Source of the DNA: Acidimicrobiia bacterium
GTDB lineage: Bacteria > Actinomycetota > Acidimicrobiia > Acidimicrobiales > Poriferisodalaceae
Direction: 5' to 3'
Assembly: GCA_022821985.1 (NCBI GenBank)
Contig: JAJECP010000035.1
Location: 1-64,000 of the forward strand
Length of the DNA: 64,000 bases
Positions within the stretch are counted from its first letter, which is position 1; every line of letters begins with the position of its first letter. This document shows positions 54,141 through 63,186 of this stretch, piece by piece. Position numbers and translations under genes: made by a program. The notes beneath the pieces were generated by a model, which did no database searches, was not told the DNA's origin, and was given only the letters and a program-made list of their open reading frames with translations.

Positions 54141-56300
54141 GTGAATGGTCGGGATGAACGCTGTTCACCATCAACGGCCCAGCAAGTCCGAGAAAGGCGC
54201 CGGAGCTTCGCTGGCGCCCGGCTGCGCTCGGTGTGCGCGCGCTCGGCAGTGACACTGCTCCTCGCTGGGTTGTTCATGGGATTGGCCCCGGCGGCACAGG
54301 CACAAACGTCCGCCGACGAACCGGTCGTCCGCCTGGCCCGTGCTACGTGGGACACGGGATGGTTCCAAGCGGAGGTCTACCGCCTGCTGCTCCAGCGACT
54401 CGGCTACGCCGTCGAGGGCCCGGTGACCATGGACAACGCGGAGTTCTACGAGGCGGTCGCTGCCGGCGATGTCGACCTGTGGGCCAACGGCTGGTTCCCG
54501 CTGCATGATGCCCACATCGCCTCCGATGCCCCGGTGGAGGTGGTCGGCACGGCAGTAGACGACGGTGCGCTGCAGGGCTACTTCATCGACGCGAGCACCG
54601 CCTCCGCCCACGGCATCGCCGATCTGAGCGACCTCGCCGATCCATCGCTCGCGGCACTGTTCGACCGGGACGGCGACGGGCGAGCTGACCTAGTGGGCTG
54701 CAATGTCGGGTGGTCGTGCGCACAGACGATCGACCACCATCTCGACGCATACGGTCTCACCGACACCGTCGAGCACATCCAAGGCGACTACTCGCCGCTG
54801 ATCACCGAAACCATCGCCCGCCATCGAGCCGGCCAGCCGGTCCTGTATTTCTCCTGGACGCCCAATTGGACGGTCGGCGAGCTTGTTCCAGGCACCGATG
54901 TCGTCTGGCTGGAAACGCCGTTCCCGTCATTGCCCGACGACCAAGCAGCCGCAATTGATCGCACATTCGTCGCGGGGCTTCCCGGCTGCGCCGACGACCC
55001 GTGCCAGACCGGTTGGCCTCCGAACGACATTCGAGCGGTCGCCAACTCAGATTTCCTGAAGGCGAATCCCGCCATCCGGAGGCTGCTGGAGGAGATCGCC
55101 ATCCCGCTGGAGGACATCTCGGCGCAGAACGCCCGCATGATCACCGAAGGAGGTGACCCGGCCGACATCCGCCGACATGCTGAGGACTGGGTGCAATCCA
55201 ACCTGGCGACAGTCCGCGAGTGGATCCGGGCTGCCGATCCCGCTGCGGTGGAAGTGCGGCCCGGACGCGACGAAGCGCCGGTGGGCGGCACGCTCTCCGT
55301 GGCCGCCCGTGCCCTGCCGCCGTTCGTGATCTACGAGAACGCCAGCTACAGCGGCTTCGAGGTGGAGCTGATCAAACTGCTCGCAGCCGACCTCGGCATG
55401 GAGGCCGAGATCTACGCGGTGGACACGGTTGCCAAGCAGATCGACGACATCCAGCGCGGCGTCGCCGATGTCGGCCTCGGCGGTACAGCGGTCACAGCTC
55501 ATCGCGAACAAGACATCGACTTCTCGGTGCCGGTGCTCGACTCGGGTCTCAGCATCCTCACTACTGCCGAGTCTTCCCGCAACGTCGGCGACCGGATCGC
55601 GACGTTCTTCACGGCAATCGCGTCATCGGACCTGCCGTGGCTCCTCGGGGTGTTTGCGTTAGCTGTGCTCATTGCCGCCCATCTGATCTGGCTGCTCGAG
55701 CGCCGTCACAATCCCGATTTCGCCGTGCCCTATCGCAGGGGGATCTGGGATTCCTTCTACTGGTCGGTTGTCACCATGAGCACGGTCGGTTACGGCGACA
55801 AGGTGGCCCGCGGCAATCGGGGCCGAGTGCTGGCACTGCTGTGGATCGCCTTGGGAACACTGGTGTTCGCCAGCTTCACCGCGGCTATCGCATCGTCGCT
55901 GGCCGTGAACGAGCTGCGGTCGGAGATCTCCGGACCGGCGGATCTGTCAGGCCGGCGAGTCGCCACAGTCAAGCACTCCGCCGGCGAGACCTACCTCCCG
56001 TCGATCGGCGTCGGCCCGGTCGTCGTCGATGAGATCGACGCCGCGTACGAATTGCTGTCAGAGGGGGAGGTTGAGGCGGTGGTGTTCGACGCGCCCGTGC
56101 TGCACTACTACGCCTCCCACCTGGGCGGCGGAGATGTGGTGACGGTCGGATCGGACTTCCAGCGAGTCCGCTACGGCTTGATGGTCGACGAGGACAATGC
56201 TGAGCTGCGCGAGCGTCTCAACCTGGCGTTGCTGGAGCTCATGGAAACCGGCATATACGCACGCCTGCACGACGGCTGGTTTGGCAACGAAGGCTCCTGA
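54141..56300 (+). CDS. OpuAC-GluR0 fusion: betaine-type sensor joined to a ligand-gated potassium channel
   Basis: The 719-residue product has a basic N-terminus and signal (VTLLLAGLFMGLAPAAQA, to about residue 54), an OpuAC domain (about 58-365) with ATWDTGWFQAEVY, DLWANGWFPLHD and YFSWTPNWTVGEL, then a type 3 binding lobe 1 (about 382-480), TM1 (about 500-520), a pore loop SVVTMSTVGYGDKV (filter TVGYGD, 548-553), TM2 (about 563-589), and lobe 2 (about 592-719). The second half is the plan of the bacterial glutamate-receptor-like channel GluR0. Residues 175-183 (DRDGDGRAD) repeat the calcium-like loop of the adjacent ProX. It is divergent from the BCCT gene; a betaine- or osmolyte-controlled potassium channel is inferred. 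GTG 54231 is an alternative start. Confidence 0.85.
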   Translation: MNGRDERCSPSTAQQVRERRRSFAGARLRSVCARSAVTLLLAGLFMGLAPAAQAQTSADEPVVRLARATWDTGWFQAEVYRLLLQRLGYAVEGPVTMDNAEFYEAVAAGDVDLWANGWFPLHDAHIASDAPVEVVGTAVDDGALQGYFIDASTASAHGIADLSDLADPSLAALFDRDGDGRADLVGCNVGWSCAQTIDHHLDAYGLTDTVEHIQGDYSPLITETIARHRAGQPVLYFSWTPNWTVGELVPGTDVVWLETPFPSLPDDQAAAIDRTFVAGLPGCADDPCQTGWPPNDIRAVANSDFLKANPAIRRLLEEIAIPLEDISAQNARMITEGGDPADIRRHAEDWVQSNLATVREWIRAADPAAVEVRPGRDEAPVGGTLSVAARALPPFVIYENASYSGFEVELIKLLAADLGMEAEIYAVDTVAKQIDDIQRGVADVGLGGTAVTAHREQDIDFSVPVLDSGLSILTTAESSRNVGDRIATFFTAIASSDLPWLLGVFALAVLIAAHLIWLLERRHNPDFAVPYRRGIWDSFYWSVVTMSTVGYGDKVARGNRGRVLALLWIALGTLVFASFTAAIASSLAVNELRSEISGPADLSGRRVATVKHSAGETYLPSIGVGPVVVDEIDAAYELLSEGEVEAVVFDAPVLHYYASHLGGGDVVTVGSDFQRVRYGLMVDEDNAELRERLNLALLELMETGIYARLHDGWFGNEGS

Positions 56301-56320
56301 GCGGTCGGCGCCCTGGCGGG

Positions 56321-57529
56321 TCAGATGATGCGTTCGGCAGCCAACGCAGCGAGGTCGTCGGCTTCGAGCCCGCAGAACTCGCGGTAGATCGCCTCGTTGT
56401 CGGCGCCGACAGGCCGGTAGGGCTCTACCTCGCGCATGTCCGAGCCGTGCCAGCGCAGCGGGCTGTGCGCCAGCGGGATCTCGCCCAGGCCATCCAGCTC
56501 GGTCCATTGCAGGAATCCGCGCTCGATCATGTGGTCGTCATGCACGACGTCGGTGACTTCGCGGACTTCCGCCACCGGCACGCCCGCCGCCGACAGTGCC
56601 GCAGCCGCCTCGGCGCGGGTGCGCCCAGAGGTCCAGGCCGTCACGAGCTCGTCCACCTCGTCCATGTGCTCGCAGCGACCGGCGTTGCTGCGCAGGCGCT
56701 CGTCGCCCAACAGGTCGGCTCGGCCGATCACCTCCAGCACGGATCGCCAGTGCGAATTCATCGCCGCGATCAACGCGATGTGACCGTCGCTGCACGGATA
56801 CACGTTGGACGGCGAGACGCTCATGGCGGCATTGCGGTTGCCCATGCGCCCGGTCACGCCGTGCAACTGCCACGCCTGCAACGAAGTGGTGAGCGTGTAG
56901 TAGGCAGCCTCGGCCATCGATGTAGACACCAGGCGACCGCGGCCGGTTCGCTGCGCTTCGAACAGCGCCGTCACGACGGCGCCGTACAGGTGGGTGCCGC
57001 CGAGGAAGTCGATGAACGTCGCGCCGGACTTCACCGGCGGGCGGTCCGCGAAGCCGTTGATGCTCATCACGCCCATGTGCGCCTGAACGGTGACGTCCAT
57101 GGCAGTCCGCTGAGCGTCCGGGCCGTCGAGGCCGTAGCCGCTGGCCTGGGCGAACACCAGCTTGGGGTTCGTCTGCCAGAGCGTCTCGGCGTCGATCCCT
57201 AGCCGCTCGGGAACGCCGGGGGCGAAGTTGCACAGCACCGCATCGGCGCCGCCGGCGAGCTGGATGAACAGCTCGCGGCCGCGCGGCGACTTGAGATCCA
57301 ACGACACGATCTCTTTCGACGAGTTGAGCATGGCGAAGGGCAGCTGGTGGCTGTGGCCTCGCAGGGCCTCGCCCCGGGGATGCTCCACCTTGATGACGCG
57401 CGCTCCCGAGTACGCCAGCAGCAGACCGGCGTAGGGCCCCTGGTAGATCTGGCCGAGGTCCAGCACGACCACGCCGTCGAGCGGCAGCGGTCGGGCCGGC
57501 TCGCCGGCCCCGGTGTCCGATTCGCTCAT
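56321..57529 (-). CDS. CaiB/BaiF family (class III) CoA-transferase
   Basis: The 402-residue product has YAGLLLAYSGARVIKVEHPR, DAVLCNFAPGVPERLGIDA (catalytic-Asp region) and FADRPPVKSGATFIDFLGGTH. It transfers CoA to an unknown acid. ATG 57529 overlaps the stop of an upstream acyl-CoA dehydrogenase (ATGA), so the two belong to one pathway. It is a second family member beside the gene at 20563. Confidence 0.9.
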   Translation of the reverse strand: MSESDTGAGEPARPLPLDGVVVLDLGQIYQGPYAGLLLAYSGARVIKVEHPRGEALRGHSHQLPFAMLNSSKEIVSLDLKSPRGRELFIQLAGGADAVLCNFAPGVPERLGIDAETLWQTNPKLVFAQASGYGLDGPDAQRTAMDVTVQAHMGVMSINGFADRPPVKSGATFIDFLGGTHLYGAVVTALFEAQRTGRGRLVSTSMAEAAYYTLTTSLQAWQLHGVTGRMGNRNAAMSVSPSNVYPCSDGHIALIAAMNSHWRSVLEVIGRADLLGDERLRSNAGRCEHMDEVDELVTAWTSGRTRAEAAAALSAAGVPVAEVREVTDVVHDDHMIERGFLQWTELDGLGEIPLAHSPLRWHGSDMREVEPYRPVGADNEAIYREFCGLEADDLAALAAERII

Positions 57530-58692
57530 TTGAAGCTGCCGCCGAGGATGTCGCGGGCCATGATCAGCCGCTGCACCTCGCTGGGGCCCTCTCCGATCCG
57601 GCGGATGCGCAGCTCGCGGTACCAGCGCTCCAGCGGCAGGTCCTTGGTGACGCCGATGCCGCCGTGGATCTGGATGCAGCGGTCGACCACCCGCCCGGCG
57701 GCCTCGGAGGCGACGAGCTTGGCCATCGCGGCCTCGGTGCGGAAACGCTCACCGCGGTCGGCCTTCTGGGCCGCCTCCAGCACGCACCAGCGCCCGTGGC
57801 GGATGTCGATCTCGTTGTCGACGATCATCCACTGCACCGCCTGCTTCTCGGCCAGCACCGATCCGAACGTCTCGCGGCTGCGGGCCCACTCGATTGCCAT
57901 CTCCTGCGCCATGATCGCCGGCCCCAGGCAGCCCGCTGCGTACGGGATGCGTTGACGGCTCAGCCGGTCGTTGGCGATGCCGAATCCGCCGTTCACCTCG
58001 CCGAGCACGTGGCTCTCGGGCACCCGCATGTCGGTGAACTCCAGCTCGGTGGCGTAGCGGGTGGCCCGCAGGGTGTGCACCACGCGGCGCACGTTGAACC
58101 CGGGCGTGTCGGTGTCGACGATGAACGCCGTCACCCCGTTGCGCCCCGGATCGTCCGACGTACGGGCGAACAGCAGTGCGTAGTCGGCCTTGTCGGCACC
58201 GGAGATGAACAGCTTCGAGCCGTTCAGCACCCACTCGTCGCCGTCCTTGTAGCCCCGGGTGCGAATGGCCCGGCCGGGGTCGGACCCTCCCGACGGCTCG
58301 GTCAGGGCGAAACAGCCCATCTTCTCGCCGCGCAGGGTCGGGTACAGCCAGCGCTCCTTCTGTTCGTCGGTGGCCTCGTAGAGCTGCGCCAGGCCTGCGC
58401 CGCCGAACACCCCGTAGCAGGGGTTGTAGAGCCCGGCTCGGTGCTTGGACATCTCGATGGCCATGAGCGCGCGGGTGGTGGTGTCGAGACCCGGCCCGCC
58501 GTACTCCGCGGGAATGTCGAGCCCGTAGAAGCCCATGTCGCGGGTCATCTGCGTGAGCCGGGCCGCATCGTCGGGCTCAAGCTCGCCGGCGTCGGGGTCG
58601 AGGTCGGCCTCGAGGGGGATGATCTCGCTCTCGACGAAACGCTGAACGGTCTCGACGATCAGCGCCTGCTCGTCGCTCATGGAGAAGTCCAC
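57526..58692 (-). CDS. Acyl-CoA dehydrogenase
   Basis: The 388-residue flavoprotein has the signature GCFALTEPSGGSDPG, GGFGIANDRLSRQRI, and the C-terminal IHGGIGVTKDLPLERWYREL and GEGPSEVQRL, the Glu of which is at the catalytic-base position. It makes a double bond in an acyl-CoA with FAD. GTG 58692 has AGAGGGGG seven bases upstream; ATG 58680 is possible. A longer open frame upstream is not credible. Confidence 0.92.
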   Translation of the reverse strand: MDFSMSDEQALIVETVQRFVESEIIPLEADLDPDAGELEPDDAARLTQMTRDMGFYGLDIPAEYGGPGLDTTTRALMAIEMSKHRAGLYNPCYGVFGGAGLAQLYEATDEQKERWLYPTLRGEKMGCFALTEPSGGSDPGRAIRTRGYKDGDEWVLNGSKLFISGADKADYALLFARTSDDPGRNGVTAFIVDTDTPGFNVRRVVHTLRATRYATELEFTDMRVPESHVLGEVNGGFGIANDRLSRQRIPYAAGCLGPAIMAQEMAIEWARSRETFGSVLAEKQAVQWMIVDNEIDIRHGRWCVLEAAQKADRGERFRTEAAMAKLVASEAAGRVVDRCIQIHGGIGVTKDLPLERWYRELRIRRIGEGPSEVQRLIMARDILGGSFK

Positions 58693-58760
58693 GTTGTGCC
58701 CCCTCTTGTCGGCGCCGTGTCGGCGCCCGATGCTAGGAGGCTGGCGGCATTCGGGCCGTG

Positions 58761-59810
58761 TCAGCCGGACGTCCAGGCGAGCTGAGCGAATGCCGGCGCC
58801 ACGACAAGCTGCTCGCCGACCGAGACCGACATGTCGACGCTGAAGCCTGCATCGTCGGATGTCGCGATCGTGCCAGCGCCGACCACCGTCTCGCCGGCGC
58901 GCACCGGCGCACGGTTGCGGTACGAGAGCCGGACCAGCCGGGCGCCGGGGCCTGCGGCCCGAAGCACGCACTCGGCCAGCAGCGCCCCCAGCATCTGGCC
59001 GTCGACCAGTGGTGCCGGAGCGCCCAGCCGGCGGGCGTGCGCCTCGTCATAGTGCAGGCGATGCCAGTCCCACGTGGCGGCGCCGTAGGCGACCATGTCC
59101 GCCAAGGCGATGTGTCGATGCAGCGGCCGCAGCGACCGGCCGGGGGTCAAACGTTGACGTGGCAGCGGCGTGGCGCCGTCGGCATGGTCCGCCGCGGGTT
59201 CCGCCGTTGCCGTCGCGCCATCGGCTGCCGAATCTTGGAGTCGTTTTCCCGCCGCCACCTCCGCGGTCTCCCCCGCAGGGTCTCGGGATCGCTCATCGTC
59301 TGCAGGCGGCGTGGCATCGGCATGTTCGTCCCCGGCGTCGGCGGCCGCAGGCTCGATCGGTCGGAAGATCATCGTCTCGGTGTTCGTGGCGAGCAGTTCG
59401 TCGCCCGCGGTGTAGCGGGCCTCGGCGGTGACCAGCAGCAGCGATCCGCCGGCACGGTCGAGCCGCTCGGTCGCATCGGTCAACGTCCACGTCGTGGTGA
59501 TGACGTCGTCGAAGCGGGCAGGCCGCTCGAACCGGTAGTCGTTGCCCCCGCGGAACATGGCGCATGGCACCGGCAGCGGAAGCTCCCAGGTGTGCCCGAG
59601 ATACGAATTCCCGTCAGGAACGGCCCGACCGGTCAGCTGCGCTGTCTCGCAGATGAGCGTCGGCGGCGCTTCGTCGGTCCACCGCCCGGGATCGGCACCG
59701 ATGGCCAACGCGAAATAGCGAATGGACGCCCGGCTGAGCGGCTCGGGCGCCGCATAGGTGTACGTCGAGCCGAGCGCAGCACGCACGTCGGGAGTCAGCA
59801 ACTGCGTCAT
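58761..59810 (-). CDS. HTD2-like double hot-dog dehydratase with long linker
   Basis: The 349-residue product joins two hot-dog halves: an N-terminal FAS1-type dehydratase part (about 1-150, with YFALAIGADPGRWTD) and a C-terminal MaoC-like part (about 232-349, with YGAATWDWHRLHYDEAHAR). The linker (about 150-230) is Ala/Asp/Glu-rich and probably disordered. It resembles 3-hydroxyacyl dehydratases of mycobacterial type (HTD2, HadAB fused). It lies between the acyl-CoA dehydrogenase and the RidA-like gene on the same strand. Confidence 0.82.
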   Translation of the reverse strand: MTQLLTPDVRAALGSTYTYAAPEPLSRASIRYFALAIGADPGRWTDEAPPTLICETAQLTGRAVPDGNSYLGHTWELPLPVPCAMFRGGNDYRFERPARFDDVITTTWTLTDATERLDRAGGSLLLVTAEARYTAGDELLATNTETMIFRPIEPAAADAGDEHADATPPADDERSRDPAGETAEVAAGKRLQDSAADGATATAEPAADHADGATPLPRQRLTPGRSLRPLHRHIALADMVAYGAATWDWHRLHYDEAHARRLGAPAPLVDGQMLGALLAECVLRAAGPGARLVRLSYRNRAPVRAGETVVGAGTIATSDDAGFSVDMSVSVGEQLVVAPAFAQLAWTSG

Positions 59811-59838
59811 GGCGAGCGCCCAGACCCTGCTCAGCCTC

Positions 59839-60963
59839 TCAGGGCATCAAGGCGACGGCTTCCACCTCGATCAGCCACCGGCGGCTCAGCAGCCCCGACA
59901 CCACGACACCGGTCGAGGCGGGGAATGGCCGGCCCATCATGCGCTGGCGCACCTCGCCGACGGCCCGGTAGTCGCCGACGCCGTCGGGCGTCACGTATTC
60001 GACCGTCTTGACGAGGTTGTCGATGGAGGTGCCGGCCATCTCGCAGATGGCGGCGATCTCTCCGTAGACAAACTCGGCCTGCCCGCCGATGTCGCCCTCG
60101 GCAACAGTCTCTCCGGTGCCGAGATTGAACGCCGTGGTGCCGGAGATGAACAGCAGCCCGCCGGCCTCCACGGCGGGGCTGAAGGTGAGTGACGAGTAGG
60201 CGTCAGCCAAGTAGGGCACCACCGCCTTGGGATGCGCCGACGCCCACACATCGAGCGCCACGAGCGCCCCGGGATGGGGAAGCTCAGGCATCAGCAACCC
60301 CGTTGATGACGGGAACTGCGGTGCGAGCAGCCGCCGGCGTGCCTCCGCGGTCTCGTTGTACTGGCGGCGGGTGGCCGCGGTGGTCTGCTGCACGATTCGT
60401 ACGACGTTGCTCAAGTCCATGCCGTGGGGCTCGAGCCGGCGGCCGGCTTCTTCGAGCGCCCACTCGCACTGGCCGACGAAATCGCCCTCCAGCACCGCAT
60501 TGCCGTCGTCGTCGACGGGCAGCACCTGGGGCACGTTCACCAAGCCGTCGACCTGCCCGGCTACCACCTCTACTTCCACCAGCGCCTCGGGTCGCACGAG
60601 CGATTCGACGATGAATGTCGCAGGGCGCACGCCGCCCATCGCCGAACCCAGGCTGTGAGGCCGCTGGGCCGCAATCGCATCGCGTTCAGGAGCCCCGGCC
60701 ACCGTGATGTACTCGGTCACTTCAGAGCAGTCGCTGACGTCTCGCCCGGCTGCGTCGAGCACTGCTTCCACCTTGGCCCAGCACACGCTGGCCTGTTCGG
60801 CGCCGTCGCCGCGCACGGTGACCCGGCCGGACTCGGCGTCGTACGCGCCGGCGGTCTGCCCCGCCAGCCATGCAGCTCCCGAAGCGTCGATGCCCTGAGA
60901 GAATGAATACCGGCTGGTGTCCAGCCAGGGGAATGGCTCTGCTGTGATCTCCTGGGGGGGCAT
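59839..60963 (-). CDS. Three-domain RidA-like protein
   Basis: The 374-residue product contains three tandem RidA (YjgF) folds: about residues 18-137 (YSFSQGIDASGAAWLAGQTA), 145-243 (shorter, lacking the first strands; SSTGLLMPELPHPGALVALD) and 256-374 (LTFSPAVEAGGLLFISGTTA to LIEVEAVALMP). RidA proteins are usually single domains that form trimers, so this could be a covalent trimer. The Arg that binds the imine substrate in E. coli RidA is not evident at the matching place in any domain. The function is unknown; neighbours are CoA-pathway genes. Confidence 0.8.
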   Translation of the reverse strand: MPPQEITAEPFPWLDTSRYSFSQGIDASGAAWLAGQTAGAYDAESGRVTVRGDGAEQASVCWAKVEAVLDAAGRDVSDCSEVTEYITVAGAPERDAIAAQRPHSLGSAMGGVRPATFIVESLVRPEALVEVEVVAGQVDGLVNVPQVLPVDDDGNAVLEGDFVGQCEWALEEAGRRLEPHGMDLSNVVRIVQQTTAATRRQYNETAEARRRLLAPQFPSSTGLLMPELPHPGALVALDVWASAHPKAVVPYLADAYSSLTFSPAVEAGGLLFISGTTAFNLGTGETVAEGDIGGQAEFVYGEIAAICEMAGTSIDNLVKTVEYVTPDGVGDYRAVGEVRQRMMGRPFPASTGVVVSGLLSRRWLIEVEAVALMP

Positions 60964-60974
60964 GGTTCGTGCTC

Positions 60975-61763
60975 CTAGTTGCCGGTGAAGTTCGGCGCGC
61001 GGCGCTCCACGAAGGCAGCGATGCCCTCACGGCCGTCATGGGTCAGCATGGCGTCGGTAATCGTCTTGCCTTCGAACTCGCCCGCCTGCTCGAGCGGGGA
61101 GTCGATGCCGTTGTAGATCACCCGCTTGGCGTGGCCCAGCGCCCACGCCGGGCCGTCGGCCAGCGACTGGGCCAACTCGGCGGTGGCAGCGTCGACCTCA
61201 TCGTCGGGCACGACACGGTTGACCAGGCCCCACTGCTCGGCTTCCTCCGCAGACAGCACGCGGTTGGTGAGCGTCAGGTCGAGCATCCGGCGCAGCCCGA
61301 TGTGGCGCGCCAGGAAGTACGACGACGTGCCGTCGGGAGTCACGCCGGCCCGGGTGTAGGCCATGGTGAACTTCGCCGACTCGCCCGCTATCACCAAGTC
61401 GAACGAGGCGGCCAGCGACATGCCGGCCCCGCCGACACTGCCGCCCACGCCCGCGACGAACGGCTTGGGCGTGCGGTTCATCTTGTTGATCGCCGCGTGC
61501 AGGTCGATGACCATGTCCGACGCGAGCTGGGGCAGGCCGTCGCCCGCTGCGTGGAACTCCTTCAGATCGCCGCCCGCCGAGAACACCCGGCCTTCCGCGG
61601 TGACCGACGCTGCCTTGACCGCCTCATCGAACTCGATCTCGAGCATGACGGCCCGCAGCTCGCGTGAGAACTGGGGGTTGACGGCGTTGGCGCCCTCCGG
61701 TCGGTTGAACCGCACATGCGCGACGCCGTCACGCACTTCGTAGGTGATCGTCTCGAGGTCCAT
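60975..61763 (-). CDS. Enoyl-CoA hydratase/isomerase family protein
   Basis: The 262-residue crotonase-fold protein has VFSAGGDLKEFHAAGDG (oxyanion hole) and VAGVGGSVGGAGMSLAASFD, with TMAYTRAGVTPDGTSSYFLA. Glu residues usual for hydratase are not at the standard sites, as in many actinobacterial paralogues, so the reaction is open. It is 11 bases from the RidA-like start and in the same direction, so an operon is likely. Confidence 0.88.
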   Translation of the reverse strand: MDLETITYEVRDGVAHVRFNRPEGANAVNPQFSRELRAVMLEIEFDEAVKAASVTAEGRVFSAGGDLKEFHAAGDGLPQLASDMVIDLHAAINKMNRTPKPFVAGVGGSVGGAGMSLAASFDLVIAGESAKFTMAYTRAGVTPDGTSSYFLARHIGLRRMLDLTLTNRVLSAEEAEQWGLVNRVVPDDEVDAATAELAQSLADGPAWALGHAKRVIYNGIDSPLEQAGEFEGKTITDAMLTHDGREGIAAFVERRAPNFTGN

Positions 61764-61852
61764 GTCTGCTCCTTGAAGAATGCGCGGACAGGTGAGCCCG
61801 ATCCGGGCTCACCGGGAGGTTACGCGCCTGGGCAGCCCAGCGAATGAGCCGG

Positions 61853-62839
61853 CTAGCTACGAGCGGCGGGCGACAGGTCGCGGGCGGCCTGGACTGGGTC
61901 GATGCCGCCGAACGGCATGATCGAGATAGCCGATACGTCGACACCGTTCGCGTGATAGCGGTCGATGTGCTCCCGGCAGGCTTCTGGCGGGCCATGCACC
62001 AGCAATTCGTCGACAACGTCGTCGTCGATCACCTCGAGCGCCCCTCGACGGTCGCCCTCAGACCAGCGCTCCCACATGGCGGCGAGCAGTTCGCCCCTGC
62101 CGAGCCAGCGATGGAACTCGGCATAGACGGGAACATTGAGATACGCGGCGATCGCCCGCTTGAAGCCCGCCCGAGCCACGTCGGCATCGGGATTGGGGCA
62201 CACGAAGATCCGGGCGACCACCTCCTTGCCGTCACCGCCCTCATCGACATACGGACGGACGGTGGCAACGTCGTCGGCCGAGAGCCAATTGATGATGGCG
62301 CCGTCGCCCTCGCTGCCGGCCAGCCGCAGCATGCCGGGCCGCAGGGCTGCCAGCAGGATCGGCGGCTGCACCTCGGGCGGGCGGCCGAGGCGAAAGCCGC
62401 TGATATCGAACGTGTCGTAGGTCTCGCTGATCCGCTCGCCGGTGAGCGCCTGGCGCAGGAATCGAGCGGTGTCACGTGTTCGCTTGAACGGCTCGTCGAA
62501 GGGAATGCCGTTCCAGCGTTCCACGATGACGTTGGACGATGCTCCGATGCCCATGGCGAAGCGTCCCGGCGCCGCCTCGCAGATGGCTGCGGTCTGCTGG
62601 GCCAGCAATGCAGGGCCGCGGGTGAAGGCCGGGATGATGGCGATGCCCAGCCGCACATCGGGCACCCATTGGCTGGCCAGCACCAGCGGGGTGAACCCGT
62701 CGGTGCCATCGGCCTCCGAACTCCAGAACTCGGTGTAACCGAGATCTGCGAATTCGCGGTAGAGGTCGGCTTGGGCGTGAAGGGGATCATCGAAGGGAAC
62801 GGTGATGCCGTAGCGCCAGTCGTGTCGATTGTCGGTCAC
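61853..62839 (-). CDS. LLM-class F420-type oxidoreductase
   Basis: The 328-residue luciferase-like protein has YGITVPFDDPLHAQADLYRE, GYTEFWSSEADGTDGFTPLV and MGIGASSNVIVERWNGIPFD, typical of F420-dependent enzymes in Actinobacteria. The GTG start at 62839 follows a minus-strand TAGCCT box by seven bases. The substrate is unknown. It is the third LLM gene in this window. Confidence 0.87.
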   Translation of the reverse strand: MTDNRHDWRYGITVPFDDPLHAQADLYREFADLGYTEFWSSEADGTDGFTPLVLASQWVPDVRLGIAIIPAFTRGPALLAQQTAAICEAAPGRFAMGIGASSNVIVERWNGIPFDEPFKRTRDTARFLRQALTGERISETYDTFDISGFRLGRPPEVQPPILLAALRPGMLRLAGSEGDGAIINWLSADDVATVRPYVDEGGDGKEVVARIFVCPNPDADVARAGFKRAIAAYLNVPVYAEFHRWLGRGELLAAMWERWSEGDRRGALEVIDDDVVDELLVHGPPEACREHIDRYHANGVDVSAISIMPFGGIDPVQAARDLSPAARS

Positions 62840-62846
62840 GGCGCGC

Positions 62847-62852
62847 AGGCTA
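62847..62852 (-). promoter_or_regulatory. TAGCCT -10 box of a probable leaderless promoter (minus strand)
   Basis: On the minus strand TAGCCT ends seven bases before GTG 62839. No ribosome site is present. Confidence 0.45.
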
Positions 62853-62949
62853 GTGAGCGGAGTCGCGACGATTCCGTGAGGCGGCTTGGCAGTGCGTCCG
62901 AGGCGCAGTGGGGGCTATTCGTGTCACACCCCCCGATCACACTGGGCAC

Positions 62950-63120
62950 ATGACAGAACAGCTTGATGTCGCACCTCAGCTCCGGCTGGTGTCAACCAGC
63001 CGGATGCCCCACCGGTTAAACCGGGTTACCCGTCAGGAAGGTCTGCGGGGCGTTGCTCGGGCGCGGGCGGCGCTGGCAGCCACGGCACGTCCGCCCGAAA
63101 TCGATCTCCACGCCGCCTGA
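62950..63120 (+). CDS. Possible small basic protein of unknown function
   Basis: A 56-codon frame (MTEQLDVAPQLRLVSTSRMP onward, ending RPPEIDLHAA) occupies part of the 350-base gap between divergent genes. It is Arg/Ala-rich and soluble, with no recognised family. No strong ribosome site is seen, and the rest of the gap shows nothing more. It is listed as a low-confidence gene. Confidence 0.35.
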   Translation: MTEQLDVAPQLRLVSTSRMPHRLNRVTRQEGLRGVARARAALAATARPPEIDLHAA

Positions 63121-63180
63121 TGTCGGCCGCGACAGGCCAGTGCTGGCCAAACCATTGGGCGGGCAGTACGAGGGCGCAAG

Positions 63181-63186
63181 TACAGT
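63181..63186 (+). promoter_or_regulatory. TACAGT -10 box of a probable leaderless promoter
   Basis: TACAGT ends seven bases before ATG 63194. No ribosome site is present. Confidence 0.45.

Noticed and set aside
58693-58971. N-terminal extension of the acyl-CoA dehydrogenase
   Set aside because: The upstream frame is Arg-rich and antisense to the neighbouring hydratase; GTG 58692 has a good ribosome site.
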